From positions 30,638,592-30,702,591 of the forward strand of contig CP141143.1 in the NCBI GenBank assembly GCA_035235625.1: 64,000 nt of DNA. The letters are read 5' to 3'. Source of the stretch: Saururus chinensis. Its lineage: Eukaryota > Streptophyta > Magnoliopsida > Piperales > Saururaceae. Positions 21,835 through 32,019 of this stretch are shown here, in pieces. The translations under genes were made by a program, and so were the position numbers. The notes beneath the pieces are model-generated. The model did no database searches and was not told where the DNA came from. It saw only the letters and a list, made by a program, of their open reading frames with translations. Each line of letters opens with the position of its first letter. Position 1 is the first letter of the stretch.

Positions 21835-22102
21835 TGTTATTTTCCTAACTAAACTAGGATCTTAATTACCTTATTGATTTTACATTCTTATATTAGTCTA
21901 TTTCTCACTTTCGTTAAGATTAGTCTTGCTTGTCTTCTTTTAGTAGGATTACTACTTTAATTTTCTATGAATTATATTATTCAGCCCATTCTAATACAGA
22001 GAATAGAAATCATTAACTTTTTATTTAATTTTCTGATATAATCCTTCACTTTTCTCCCCTTTTTCCTTATCATCCTTGTGTAGACCCCCTTGGTTTACAC
22101 CA
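21835..22102 (+). repeat. 3' LTR of the Reina-like element (268 bp)
   Basis: Starts TGTTATTTTCCTAACTAA and ends ...GGTTTACACCA. It aligns end to end with 7859-8121 with many substitutions and small indels. Confidence 0.85.
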
Positions 22103-22491
22103 TATGTGTGACTCACTTTCTCTATCTAATTATAGGTTAAAGTAAGTTTTTGGTGTAGAAAAATTAAGTAAGAATATCAAGCACATAGGCCGGCCCAACT
22201 CAAATAACCCAACTGTGAACCCAAATAATCCAACTTGAACTGCTCCTTATTTTACTCATTTAAGGATTTTTATAGTTGTAGTATGCCGATGTCTCATCGT
22301 TTTTCTCTTTTTCCCTCTGAGTAAGGCATTATAGTGCTACAACTTTTAACATCTTTAAAGGATGGTTAGATGAAGGACGAGTCACAGCTGGGTTTGAGTC
22401 AGGCAGTCTCTACAATTCGAAAACGAGCCTGAAGAAGGCACTAGAAATGATTTTCTTTATTTGTGCAGGAGAAGCAACATAATGCAAGAGT

Positions 22492-22566
22492 AATGCTACA
22501 CCGTTGTCAAGTTTTATACATGATGAAAATGCTACACTCGTGTTGTCAAGTTTGATACATGATGAA
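22492..22566. repeat. 36/39-bp tandem pair
   Basis: aatgctacacc... ...atacatgatgaa occurs at 22492-22527 and again at 22528-22566 with a 3-bp insertion. It lies in otherwise featureless sequence between the 3' LTR and segmental copy B. Confidence 0.8.
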
Positions 22567-22849
22567 CTAACATAATTTTCTAAAAAACTTTGACTACTGG
22601 GGTTAAAAGTGAGCCCCACTAGTTAATAGTGCATGGATCATGAAGTCAGTTCATCACGTATAAAATTCATGTCACAGGTATATATAAAGCTCACCTATCA
22701 TATGCGTTAGATAAATTATAATATAACCTTGAGTGGGTAATAAATCAGGACCTCCGCTTTATGACAATTAGTGGGCCCTCATTCCATTTTTATCCTTTGC
22801 ATATGCTCCAGTGGTGTGGCCCCTCAGTGTGCTATAATTAGAGTAAACA

Positions 22850-25800
22850 AAATAGTCGCCTAATTTGATTTTTGGGCCCCTTTCCTCGTTTTTCTTTTTT
22901 TTGTTTGTGCTGAACTCCCCTTCATCTTGATAAATTTAAAAACCAACTTTGTCAGCTGAAAATACATGGGAAAATATAAACACAACTGAAAATTCGTGGG
23001 CATATTTAAGGACACACCAATCCAAAATTTGTGGGTCTCATATCAAGGTTTCCCTATGCTAATATCTTCTATTTTGGTTATTTTTTAGCTACTTGAACCC
23101 TAGGTACTGCGATCACCACGCTAAAGAGGTCAGGGGAAATAACAGGGTTGATGTAAATGCTAGACATCTTTCCCAAACCCATAGTGACTTAACTAATTAG
23201 AATAAGCTTATAATTCTAATATACTCTTTATCCTATTGGGACCTTTCTGTCATTAAAAAATTATTTACTTTCCTTTTCTGTTCACCCAATCCAAAATTAG
23301 TGGGCAAGCAATTGATAAATAGGTAACTATACTGCTCATTTATTATACATGTAGGGTATGAGTAACCCCCTATTCATATTTGTTACATGTTACTCAAATT
23401 ATATATGAAGACACAGTTGCATATGTTGCTAATGTCTTATATATAGAACATTTTTGTACTTTTTGTACTTACATTGTAATACATTAGACAGGCTTTGAAG
23501 AAATATATATAAACTTATAATATAAAGTTATGATAAAAAAAATAGAAGAGAGCAATGTCAATCTTCTATGTCTTCTCACAATATTCTTGTTGCATAAAGT
23601 GTATATCTTGAAGAGCAAATATAAATTTTATCCTCAATGAATCACAATAAAAGAGTAAACGATGAGCAAAGGAATTTTGTGTTGAGTGAGCAATGGAAAT
23701 TTTCTTTTGTTTTTTAAATTTGATAAGAACCGAATTTTTATTTCGTCATAGTTAATCAGAAGAGACAGGTTTGTATATGTGATAAGACTAGTCATGTATC
23801 TTGTAGCATTTAGGTATGATAAGCAAAGGATGTTGGAGTGATGAAGTAGCTTTCAAGTCTTGATCTTTTCATATATATATATATATATATAAAAGGTGTT
23901 AGATTCTTATTATGTTATTTTTTGTTTGTATGAACTGTGAGGTCTGTATATGCAGTATTGTCCACGTCCAAATTGGATTGAACTTGGATACATTGATTAG
24001 GTTTAATAAAATAAATTATTTATGATAATTTATTTTATTTTATTATTATTTTTATTTATTTATTAGTTGGTCGTTTACCCATTACCAACCCATTTACTCA
24101 ATAAGTAATGAGTAGGGTGTACATAAATTGTTTTAAAGCTGAGTATGGATATGGGTGATATGGGTAAAGCTTTATCCAACCCATACCCTACCCATTAATA
24201 TTCCTACTTTATATAGCCTAATTTTTGAGTTGTAGAGAAGGATTGCCCAATTTTAGGTAGTAACATGATGTGTGTCCAAAGCTAAATTACATTATAGGAT
24301 GTGAACACAAATTCTTCAGCATTATAAACTAATTCACCTTAACATCACCCCTAAAAAGAGGTCCAAATTTTAGTAATGAAATGTTCAAAAGATTTAAGGC
24401 AAAAGATGGACAGGCTTTTGGAAAACTTACTATATACATGTAAATCTTATGAGTAGAGTTGTACTTTTTCCTCCTTGCCATTATCAAACTCATAGTTTCA
24501 AAACATTATTTTACTTAAAAACTCTTCTAGGGGATTTGATTAGTTCCTTTTCTTTTTCAATCAAACATCAAACTTCATAGTGACTAAAAAATAACGTTAT
24601 TTCATATCTAATTATTCTCCCCAATGCTCCATTGACTTCCTGAGTCAAACTCTAAAAACTCATCAAATGCATTAGCTAATATAATATCTCATCATAATGC
24701 TTTTATTTTCAAATTTGAGAAACATAATTATATAAAAAGATTTAGCTCTAATTTAGCTCTTATTTTGAAGTGAATTTAAATTATATATACTAGCATGAAT
24801 GCACATGCATTACGACTATAATTATAAATTTAATAAAAATTAAAATAAATTAAAAATAAAGTGTTATTAAATAAATATCTCTCTTTATAATATATATTTT
24901 TGGGTTTATGATAATCATAAATAATATGCACAAATCATTATGAGCACTATACAAAGTAGGCAATTATGAGTTTAAATCTTATGGGAAATAATATTTACAT
25001 AACAAATATATCCAATAAAAACTCCCAATTGTTAGTTGGACAGAACAAGCAAGCCCAAATGAACATTGTGTGAGGCACACATGTTTTGTCCAACTTAAAC
25101 CCAATTAAGAATTTTTGTTAGGTAGATTCATTATGTGAGTATCACTATCAAAATCTTTAGGTTTAATATTAATATGTTGATGAAGACAATGATGCCGAAA
25201 AACTTCATACCATAGAGCACGTCATTCATATTTAACAACAATTTGATAGAGGGTCCTATTTGATATAGTTTGTCAGAATTTTTCAATGGCGACAAAAAAT
25301 CATAAATCAGAATATATATAATATAAATAAAAATGAACAAAATTATAATTGTTGAGCATGTTATATGCATGAGGTTTATAAAAAAAGTCCAAAGAAAATA
25401 TACTCATGCAGATAGAGTTCTTCAAAAACTTTTCAATGATACTAAAATTGCTTATGTTGTGCAAGATATAATTTTACAAATTTAAAATTAACATAATATA
25501 TAAAGTAGGACCCGTTATTAGATTAATATACAGGAATGATCTAAAAATATCTAAGTAAATAATTTTATTAAAATATCTTCAATTCACATATCAATTTAAA
25601 CTTGTACCCCTCCGTTTTATAATAATAGCTTCATTTAGTTTTTCAAAATGAACTGAAATTAGTTCATTTTAGAAAGCTAAATGAAGCTATTAATATAAGA
25701 CAGAAGGAGTATTAAAAATTATTATATAAAAATATGAGAGCAATATAAGAAGTTTGATATAAATATATCATTTCTCAATTTGCTTCATATAGTATTAATA

Positions 25801-25905
25801 TTTTTTCTTATTTAACAATAGTATAGTACTTGGACTAATGCTTTTACTTTTACACATTATAAAGTGAGTTTGGTTTTATTATTGTATCTGATAATAATAT
25901 GTTAG
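22850..25905 (+). repeat. Segmental duplication, copy B
   Basis: Partner of 6225-7510, colinear and same orientation but diverged and expanded. It contains an AT dinucleotide run at 23871-23891 and the MITE at 25607-25709. It lacks the MITE that sits in copy A at 6804-6995. No coding potential in either copy. Confidence 0.75.
25607..25709. mobile_element. Short palindromic MITE (103 bp)
   Basis: TA-flanked (25605-25606, 25710-25711). The element is nearly a full inverted repeat: ctccgttttataataatagc against its mirror gctattaatataagacagaaggag, around a short centre, so its RNA would fold into a long hairpin. Confidence 0.8.
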
Positions 25906-27860
25906 CTAAAGTATATTATATGAATATTTGATTCGATCTGAAGAATATCCGACTAAAACAAATTTGGAGGCGAGGCAGAATATTTAGTTGTAAACATTGG
26001 TTTTCTCAGTAGAAAATACATAAAAACATAATAGATTAACCTAGAAATTGTAGGTTTACTTTTGAACTGTTGGGTATGCACTACACATTAAAACTGTCAT
26101 AAGGCCACACTAGTCGGTGTGTGCAGCATTATGGTACCTCAATTTATAGTATCCTTTAACAATTTAAATGCATCTGCCCCCACATTTTAAGGAATAAGGC
26201 GAAACAGGTTACACTGAGGTTGCATGAGTTTCTGCCCCTTTTCAGTGCCTAAAAGAAAAAGAGATTGCACGAGCAAGACATTTTGTAGTCATTAGATTCT
26301 CAGTTATTCAACACACAAGGACAGGAAACAGCTCTCATGGAAAGAAGGTGATGGGGTACCTGCCATGTCCCAACAATACGAGACAGCACATGATAGGTTT
26401 CGCCCCCACAATACCTGCCCTGCTCACTACGCTGCCAACTAAATTTCCAGTCACTTTGATTGGACAGAAAAATGCACTGCCTTTGATCCCATGAGCCAGG
26501 CAAAGGTGGGATCCCACCCACACCTACATCACATGGCGGCAATAGGGAGTGGAGATGTGTTCCTCAAAAAAGATGTACTTGGTGCCCTTGGACATTGGGA
26601 CTGGACACCACTTAGTATGGAAAAAAAATTTTGTCACTCAGAATCCTTTATTCTCCTTTTACGTAACTGTAGAGTAATCCTACATTAAAGTTGAGTTTTA
26701 CAAGGGATTAACATAAGGGCTTATGCATTAATGTTGATTAGCATTTGCTTAGCATTTAAATGGAAGTTATCCTCGACAACATCCTGTAAGCCTAGTATTT
26801 GCTTGTAATGAAATAGCTCTGTAAAATGAAAAGAGATTTGCCTTGAGATCGAATCGCTTGATATGTGCCCCTGATATTAACGATTTTGATTAAGTATTGT
26901 AAAACAAACAACTGCAAAATTTGAAGTAAATATTCCCTCTATCTCACGTTTAAGATTTAGTTATCTAAAATTAATTTATTTTAAAAAATTAAATAAAACA
27001 CTTAATGTGGGACGAAGTGAGTAGATGATAATGCTTAGGACATATGAAATATAGAAAAGTAGTGAGCTCCCTGTCCACATTGTGATCTTTCAACCTATTG
27101 ATATCCATGTGACGAAAAAAGGTCTCTTGTCACCTTTTTCAAATGTAATTGTAGGAACATGGCCTGCATTTGAGCACACTACATACATTATTAAAGGGTT
27201 TTAGGATTAGCAATAGGCAAAAAGGCTGCAATGTTGATACTGCAAAGTGCACTTATAGGCCTTTGAGGGATTAAGACTAAGATATCTAAATGAATATATG
27301 TATTAGGCCACCTTCCACCTTTTCTACATCACATGATTTAGAATTCAAGGCAATCATGGTGAAAATTGGCTCTTTAGACCAGTGTGACACATTTTTTAAG
27401 TGAGGTCTAGCCAAAATGTGTATCATATTTTAATTACAATTGAGTATAGTTTTACATCCTTGATTAGGACTTAGGTTTTTTCAAACATATCGAGAACCGA
27501 GGCGGGTTGCTTTTAGTGCTTTTGGACTCTGTAAATGGTTAAATGCACACCTCCATAGGCAACATGAATTCACTGAGAGGTAAAGTGCCTTTGGGCATCC
27601 ATGATGTCGTCCATTTTCCCTTTGCCAAAGCCGGAATAGAAGGATGGGAAAAAGGCATGTGAGGCCTCAAAGTCATATGTGGGATTTTCACTACTTTGAT
27701 AAAAAAAAAAAAAATCCCTTTCACTTATCATCATAGCAAGTCATGGGCACAGTCATCTACCATTTTTGCCACTATCTGCCCACATCTTCATCTTGAGAAG
27801 GAAGAAGAGCTGTTTGATTTGGACATCTAAAATGGCTGTTTTAACAATTCAAGGCAGGTT
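25906..27860. other. Intergenic with one MITE, no gene recognised
   Basis: Only the MITE at 26933-27021 is identifiable. The overlapping small frames at 26300-26690 (GC-richer than surroundings) and 27539-27724 (minus) show no family motif. The 26330-26560 block could be an old gene fragment, but I cannot assign it. Confidence 0.45.
26933..27021. mobile_element. Short Stowaway-like MITE (89 bp)
   Basis: TA-flanked (26931-26932, 27022-27023). Ends ttccctctatctcacgttta and its mirror (ctcacttcgtcccacatt); AT-rich core. Confidence 0.75.
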
Positions 27861-27861
27861 T

Positions 27862-28180
27862 GAAATAGGGTTGTCTCCCCGGTCGAATCGGGTTGGGTAG
27901 TATTCATGATTTATGAACTAGACTTGACCTTTGGGACCTGACCTAACCAGAGACAGGGCCCGGCCCTACGCGATTTATATTGGGTTAGCTCGTCTCAAGA
28001 ACACATATATTTTGAGATGAAATTTAACTAAATCTTGGGTTCGATTAAAATAGTGATTTTTTTGGGTCAGGTAAAGCTTATTTTATAAAATATATATTAA
28101 GCAGGGTTGAGTTTTCTTATTCATAAAATATTGGGCCGGGTACATTCTTGGGTATTTAATGGGCTGAGAGATATCCAACC
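27862..28180. mobile_element. Probable hAT-like MITE remnant
   Basis: 'gggttgggta', 'gggacctgacc', 'gggcccggcc', 'gggtcaggt' and 'gggccgggta' blocks resemble the GC-rich subterminal repeats of plant hAT elements. A related copy lies at 29275-29540. I found no convincing 8-bp target duplication, so the boundaries are approximate. Confidence 0.4.
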
Positions 28181-28340
28181 ATCGGATGCTTGCAATCAAT
28201 TGTGGCGAACTTTTGCTGGGTGATTTGGAATAAAACAAATCAGGTTCTATTCATTAGAACCAATTTAATCCTTATTTTGACACAAATTGGCTTTTGTACT
28301 TGGAGAATGAGTCTATTTTTTTAAAGTACAATCTAATCTA

Positions 28341-28840
28341 ATGTTGCATAAAGGTAAAATGCCTACATTTGTGCATGATAAGTGGATGTTTTCCTCCAAG
28401 GGTTTGCGAAAATTACCTTTGTTGGCTCTGGCTTGGGTAATCCTGGGTGGGCAGCTGTGGGTTGTGGCTGCCATTGTTCATGATCACGAAGAAATGGTCT
28501 CCATTGCAGGATCGGTGGACCTTGGTGTCTGTTCTTCGGTCATGGCCGAAGATCGATCATGCATGTTTGGAAACTGGAAGGTCTAAGGTTTTTGGCTGGC
28601 TTGATGTCCAAAATTTCATTGTGGAAAGCAATTCTTTGCTAGTCATAAACATTGTCAAATGTCTCTAATGCTCTATTCTTTCTTCTATAATCGTAATAAT
28701 TGATGCTATTTGAAAGCTTACCTAAGTTTGGATCGGTTGTCTACCGGCATGTATATAGGGAAGACAATCAAGTGGCGAATTTACTCATCCTCCGTTTTTT
28801 GTCCGGAGGAATTCCTATGTGTATTACGTTATTGGCTTAA
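28341..28840 (+). pseudogene. LINE-derived RNase H (RVT_3) remnant
   Basis: Two frames give pieces of the plant LINE RNase H-like domain: AAIVHDHEEMVSIAGS (about 28465-28515), then after a frame change DVQNFIVESNSLLVINIVKC (28607-28664), and later VYRHVYREDNQVANLLI (about 28738-28790). These correspond to the family's VVRDHNG, NFIVESDSL and HVYREGN-VA-LA motifs in order. Stops and shifts abound. A purine/A-rich tract at 28853-28885 may be the poly-A end. Only the C-terminal domain is left, as is usual for 5'-truncated LINEs. Confidence 0.7.
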
Positions 28841-29066
28841 TTAATTTTCTTATTAAAAGGAAAAGAAGAAAGAAGAAAAGAGAGGTTACAACTTAGTAAC
28901 AAAGAAATCTACATTTGGTACATTGCATCCTGATTTGAAAAAGGATAGGCAAGGATGGTGGTCACCAAATTTGTTCGTGTCATATGCTGATATTCACCAC
29001 TACCGATCACTGGGCTCTAATTAACAACATGAACCCAATGAGCCCGCCGGAGGACCTTAATTCATA

Positions 29067-29262
29067 CTCCTTTTGTCCTAAATTAACAACTCCATTTAGT
29101 AAAAAAATTTATTCCATATTAGTAGCTCCATTTGGATCAATATCTGTAGTTGGGTACTTAAAAAGAATATCATAAACTTATTTTCCCTTATGTGAATTTT
29201 ACCATCTAATAAAAATTATTATTTTGTTATATATAGCTATTAATATGAGACAAAGGGAAGAG
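29067..29262. mobile_element. Stowaway-like MITE (196 bp)
   Basis: TA-flanked (29065-29066, 29263-29264). Left end ctccttttgtcctaaattaa; right end mirrors it (ctcttccctttgtctcatatt). It shares 'agctccatttggatcaat' with the copy at 5213-5413, so they are siblings. Confidence 0.78.
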
Positions 29263-29274
29263 TAAAATTTAACC

Positions 29275-29540
29275 TAATTTCAAGTTAGTTCAAAAGGGTG
29301 AGTTTTTCTTTTTAGGATGGGTCAAGTTTTTTGATTAATAAATACCAAAAAGGGCCGCATTTTCTAATACATAAAATGTCAGGTCAGGTTGAGTCAGTTC
29401 TTGAGTTTTTTCTAGGTTAAACTTGACCCGAAATAAGAATTATTTTTTATTTTTCTTCTACTTGACCCTACCTGAGATAGGACCCGATCCAACCTAGACT
29501 CAATGTTATCCCTCGAGTCGGGTCGAGTTTACATTTTACC
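29275..29540. mobile_element. Second copy of the hAT-like MITE remnant
   Basis: Shares 'gatgggtcaagttt', 'catacataaaat-like' and 'gggtcaggt' blocks with 27862-28180. No clear boundaries. Confidence 0.35.
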
Positions 29541-31640
29541 TTTAATAGGAAATCTACCCTCACACACATTAGGTAGATGGAACTACATGTCCGTTTATGT
29601 GGAGTACCTCAATACTGTCATGCAAGACTTCCCCTTCATAGGTGGCGTGTGTTCCCTCTGAGACAGCAAAGGTGAACTAAATGCATTGGAGCAACTGAGA
29701 CTTGAATCTATATATTTATTCAGCTAACTCTCAATTATGTCAAACAAGTGCTTCATATGATATTATTTTTATGGAAACAACCAAAACAAAACCTCGATTG
29801 TTTAACAGAATGTGGACAGGGAAATTAAGTACTAGATGGATAAATGTTTGCTCCTAGGAATGCTGGAAGTAAATAAAGTAAACAATATCATGAATCTAGT
29901 TGCCACTTACAAGGATATTATTATTATTAGTAGTAGAGTATTATTTTGAACCTAGGCAAAGATCCTCACGGGCATAATTAAGGGGACATATTTGAGTGGC
30001 ACTACACTTATCGAAAGATGCTTAAGCCTTATATAACCTCCAAGAATCTCATATGCCAGACAACTACAACGTCCAAAGTGTGTCTTGCCCTTCAAAGACA
30101 TATCACATTCAATTCCAAACATCACATGGAGATGATTGCTTGGACCCTTTTTTATGGACACAGAAATGTGGATCTATAGGGGGTTTACTTTTTTCTGTCT
30201 AATTAAAATTCTGTTGGAAGGTCTTATTGCACAGATGTAGGAAAGCTATTTCTCCTTTTTATCTCGTTTGCACCATCGAAATTTTAATGTTGACTTTATT
30301 AGCATGGCGGGTTATGGAGGACAAGAATTAAAGTATGAATGAAAAGACAAAAGAATTTAAAAAAAAATGAAAATATGAATGTGTGATCAACCAATTAATT
30401 TTTTTGTGATGATGTATCAAAACAGTGGGTTTTTTTTTGTATGAACATTTATGTGTTTTTTAAAATTTACTGTGCTTATAAAAATCTTTTACCAGAGCCA
30501 GGCGGTCGCAGCATGGGGGCACTTGCCGTCCCTCCTCTGCCCCCCTAACTTGTAAATTTATCTTAATATGTATGAGTTTGATATAATTTTCATAAATATT
30601 TTAAATTTTCTTCTTACATTACCTGCTTAAATTGGTTTTGCTTCCATCATATGTTTTATCCTCCTCAGCCCCAAAGTTAAGGCTCTGCCCCTAATAGAAT
30701 GAAATACTAAATGTGTTAAGACTATACAAATGTCGTCTACTTTGATGCAATAATATGTTATTTAAACATCTAGCATCCCATGAAAAGATTTTATGTTGTC
30801 CAGTGCAGTTATATAACTGATGAAATATCATAAATAACATAGTACGGATAAAATTAACCAGAGTTACAGCTCACTATAGTTGCAGCTCCTGGGCAGATCA
30901 TGACTCTCACGACCGGAGAGCTGTAGCTCTACATCCTCAAATAGTTTTGCATGTCATTAAACTATGCCATTAGATGCAATGATCCTGTGTATTTATTTCG
31001 TCAAATGTTGGAAAATAATTACCCAAAGCATCTTATTCCCAACATTTATAAGAAGTGCCATGATAAATAATTTTAACTTTGAGTACCATTTGTTGGTTTT
31101 CACCTCTTTTTCTTACAATTTAAAATAGCTAAAATTTACTTTTCTTACAGGCTAAAAATAGATTTTCTTTTACAAGCGCCTCACGAATGCCTGCGTCTAT
31201 GTGCCAAGCACTTTTGAACCGCGCAATTTTGATCGCATAGCTCATATTATTCACAAGACAGGTGGGTTTTAATTTGCCGATCTTCGCCGTTATATAGGCG
31301 TGCGCCATCCCAGAATGGCGTGCGCTGTAGCGCATCTTAACTTTTTCCTAAAAGAAGCTGGTGTCCTTTCGTTCTCTCTTCTTTGAACGGTCAAAAACGA
31401 CAGGCAACTTTGGTCCCTTGACTAGAGTATAGGACTGTGGACCCTGACGTTTCTCGTGAAGGAATTTGTCCACCCTTTTCAAGAAAAAAAAGGGAAAAAA
31501 AAGCTTCATTTATTGCAAAAAGAAAAGCATCTATTTTAAGGGGGGGCCCTGTTACAGATGCTGAGCATATTTTGTTCTTTTGCTTGTTCTAGGCCTCTGC
31601 AGGGGGAGGAAAAAATAGATTGTTGTCTGGTAAGTCTGAG
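29541..31640. other. Intergenic upstream of the receptor kinase
   Basis: No gene recognised. At 30488-30695 a 'cagagccagg ... ggctctgcccct' pair may be the inverted ends of a degenerate MITE, but the match is weak. GC-richer sequence with a TATATAG motif lies at 31180-31340. The proximal promoter of the receptor kinase should lie in the last few hundred bases, but no single TATA box stands out. Confidence 0.4.
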
Positions 31641-31647
31641 GTTTTGA

Positions 31648-31960
31648 TGGGTAGGAAGAGTTAGCAATATGAGTTTCACCAGGAAGGTGAAATCATTTTG
31701 TGCTGAAGGAGAGGAGTTAAGTGATAAAGTCTGAAAGCACCAGAGCTCTGATGGTAGAAGACTCTGGGTTCTCTCCTATAAAGCTCCTCATAAACTGATT
31801 CCATAAGGTGGAGCTTTTCCATTTGTGTGTGTTTTGTTTCCCCTTCTTGTTCACCTGAGGTTCAGCGACCAGAGGAGAGGTTAGGGCTTTTGCTTTCTCC
31901 TGTGTTTCTTGTTGGGAAATGGCAAATGGGTCTGGACAAAAAGCAGCAATCTTGAGGTGA
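31648..31960 (+). promoter_or_regulatory. Candidate upstream ORFs in the 5' leader
   Basis: Four short ATG-initiated frames precede the main start: 31648-31665 (5 aa), 31670-31735 (21 aa), 31751-31798 (15 aa) and 31919-31960 (13 aa). If transcription begins before 31640 they would be uORFs able to dampen translation. The transcript start cannot be seen from the sequence, so this is conditional. Confidence 0.35.
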
Positions 31961-32019
31961 AAGAGCACCATTGAGCCAATAGTTTACTGTATACTGCTTT
32001 CTCAGGAGAGTCTTGATCA

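Larger units (their letters stand above)
7859..22102 (+). mobile_element. Decayed Ty3/gypsy chromovirus, probably Reina-like, host to two insertions
   Basis: Short LTRs bound the element (7859-8121; 21835-22102). A degenerate initiator-Met primer site follows the 5' LTR, and broken gag, RT, RNase H, integrase and a chromodomain-like tail follow in gypsy order. Removing the two nested elements and their target copies leaves about 5.4 kb. That size, with LTRs near 265 bp, fits the Reina clade. Flanking 5-mers are catgt (7854-7858) and tatgt (22103-22107), a target duplication with one mismatch. The LTRs are clearly diverged, so the insertion is old. The protease region is missing, and stops and frameshifts run throughout. 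Confidence 0.85.

Noticed and set aside
27862..29540. A single hAT element from the gggttgggta end to the gggtcgggtc end
   Set aside because: No matching 8-bp flanks, and the two GC-rich ends are related as direct rather than inverted copies, so they are better read as two separate remnants.
30488..30695. Possible MITE with cagagcc/ggctctg ends
   Set aside because: Only seven bases of end match clearly and no target duplication was found; kept only as a remark in the intergenic entry.
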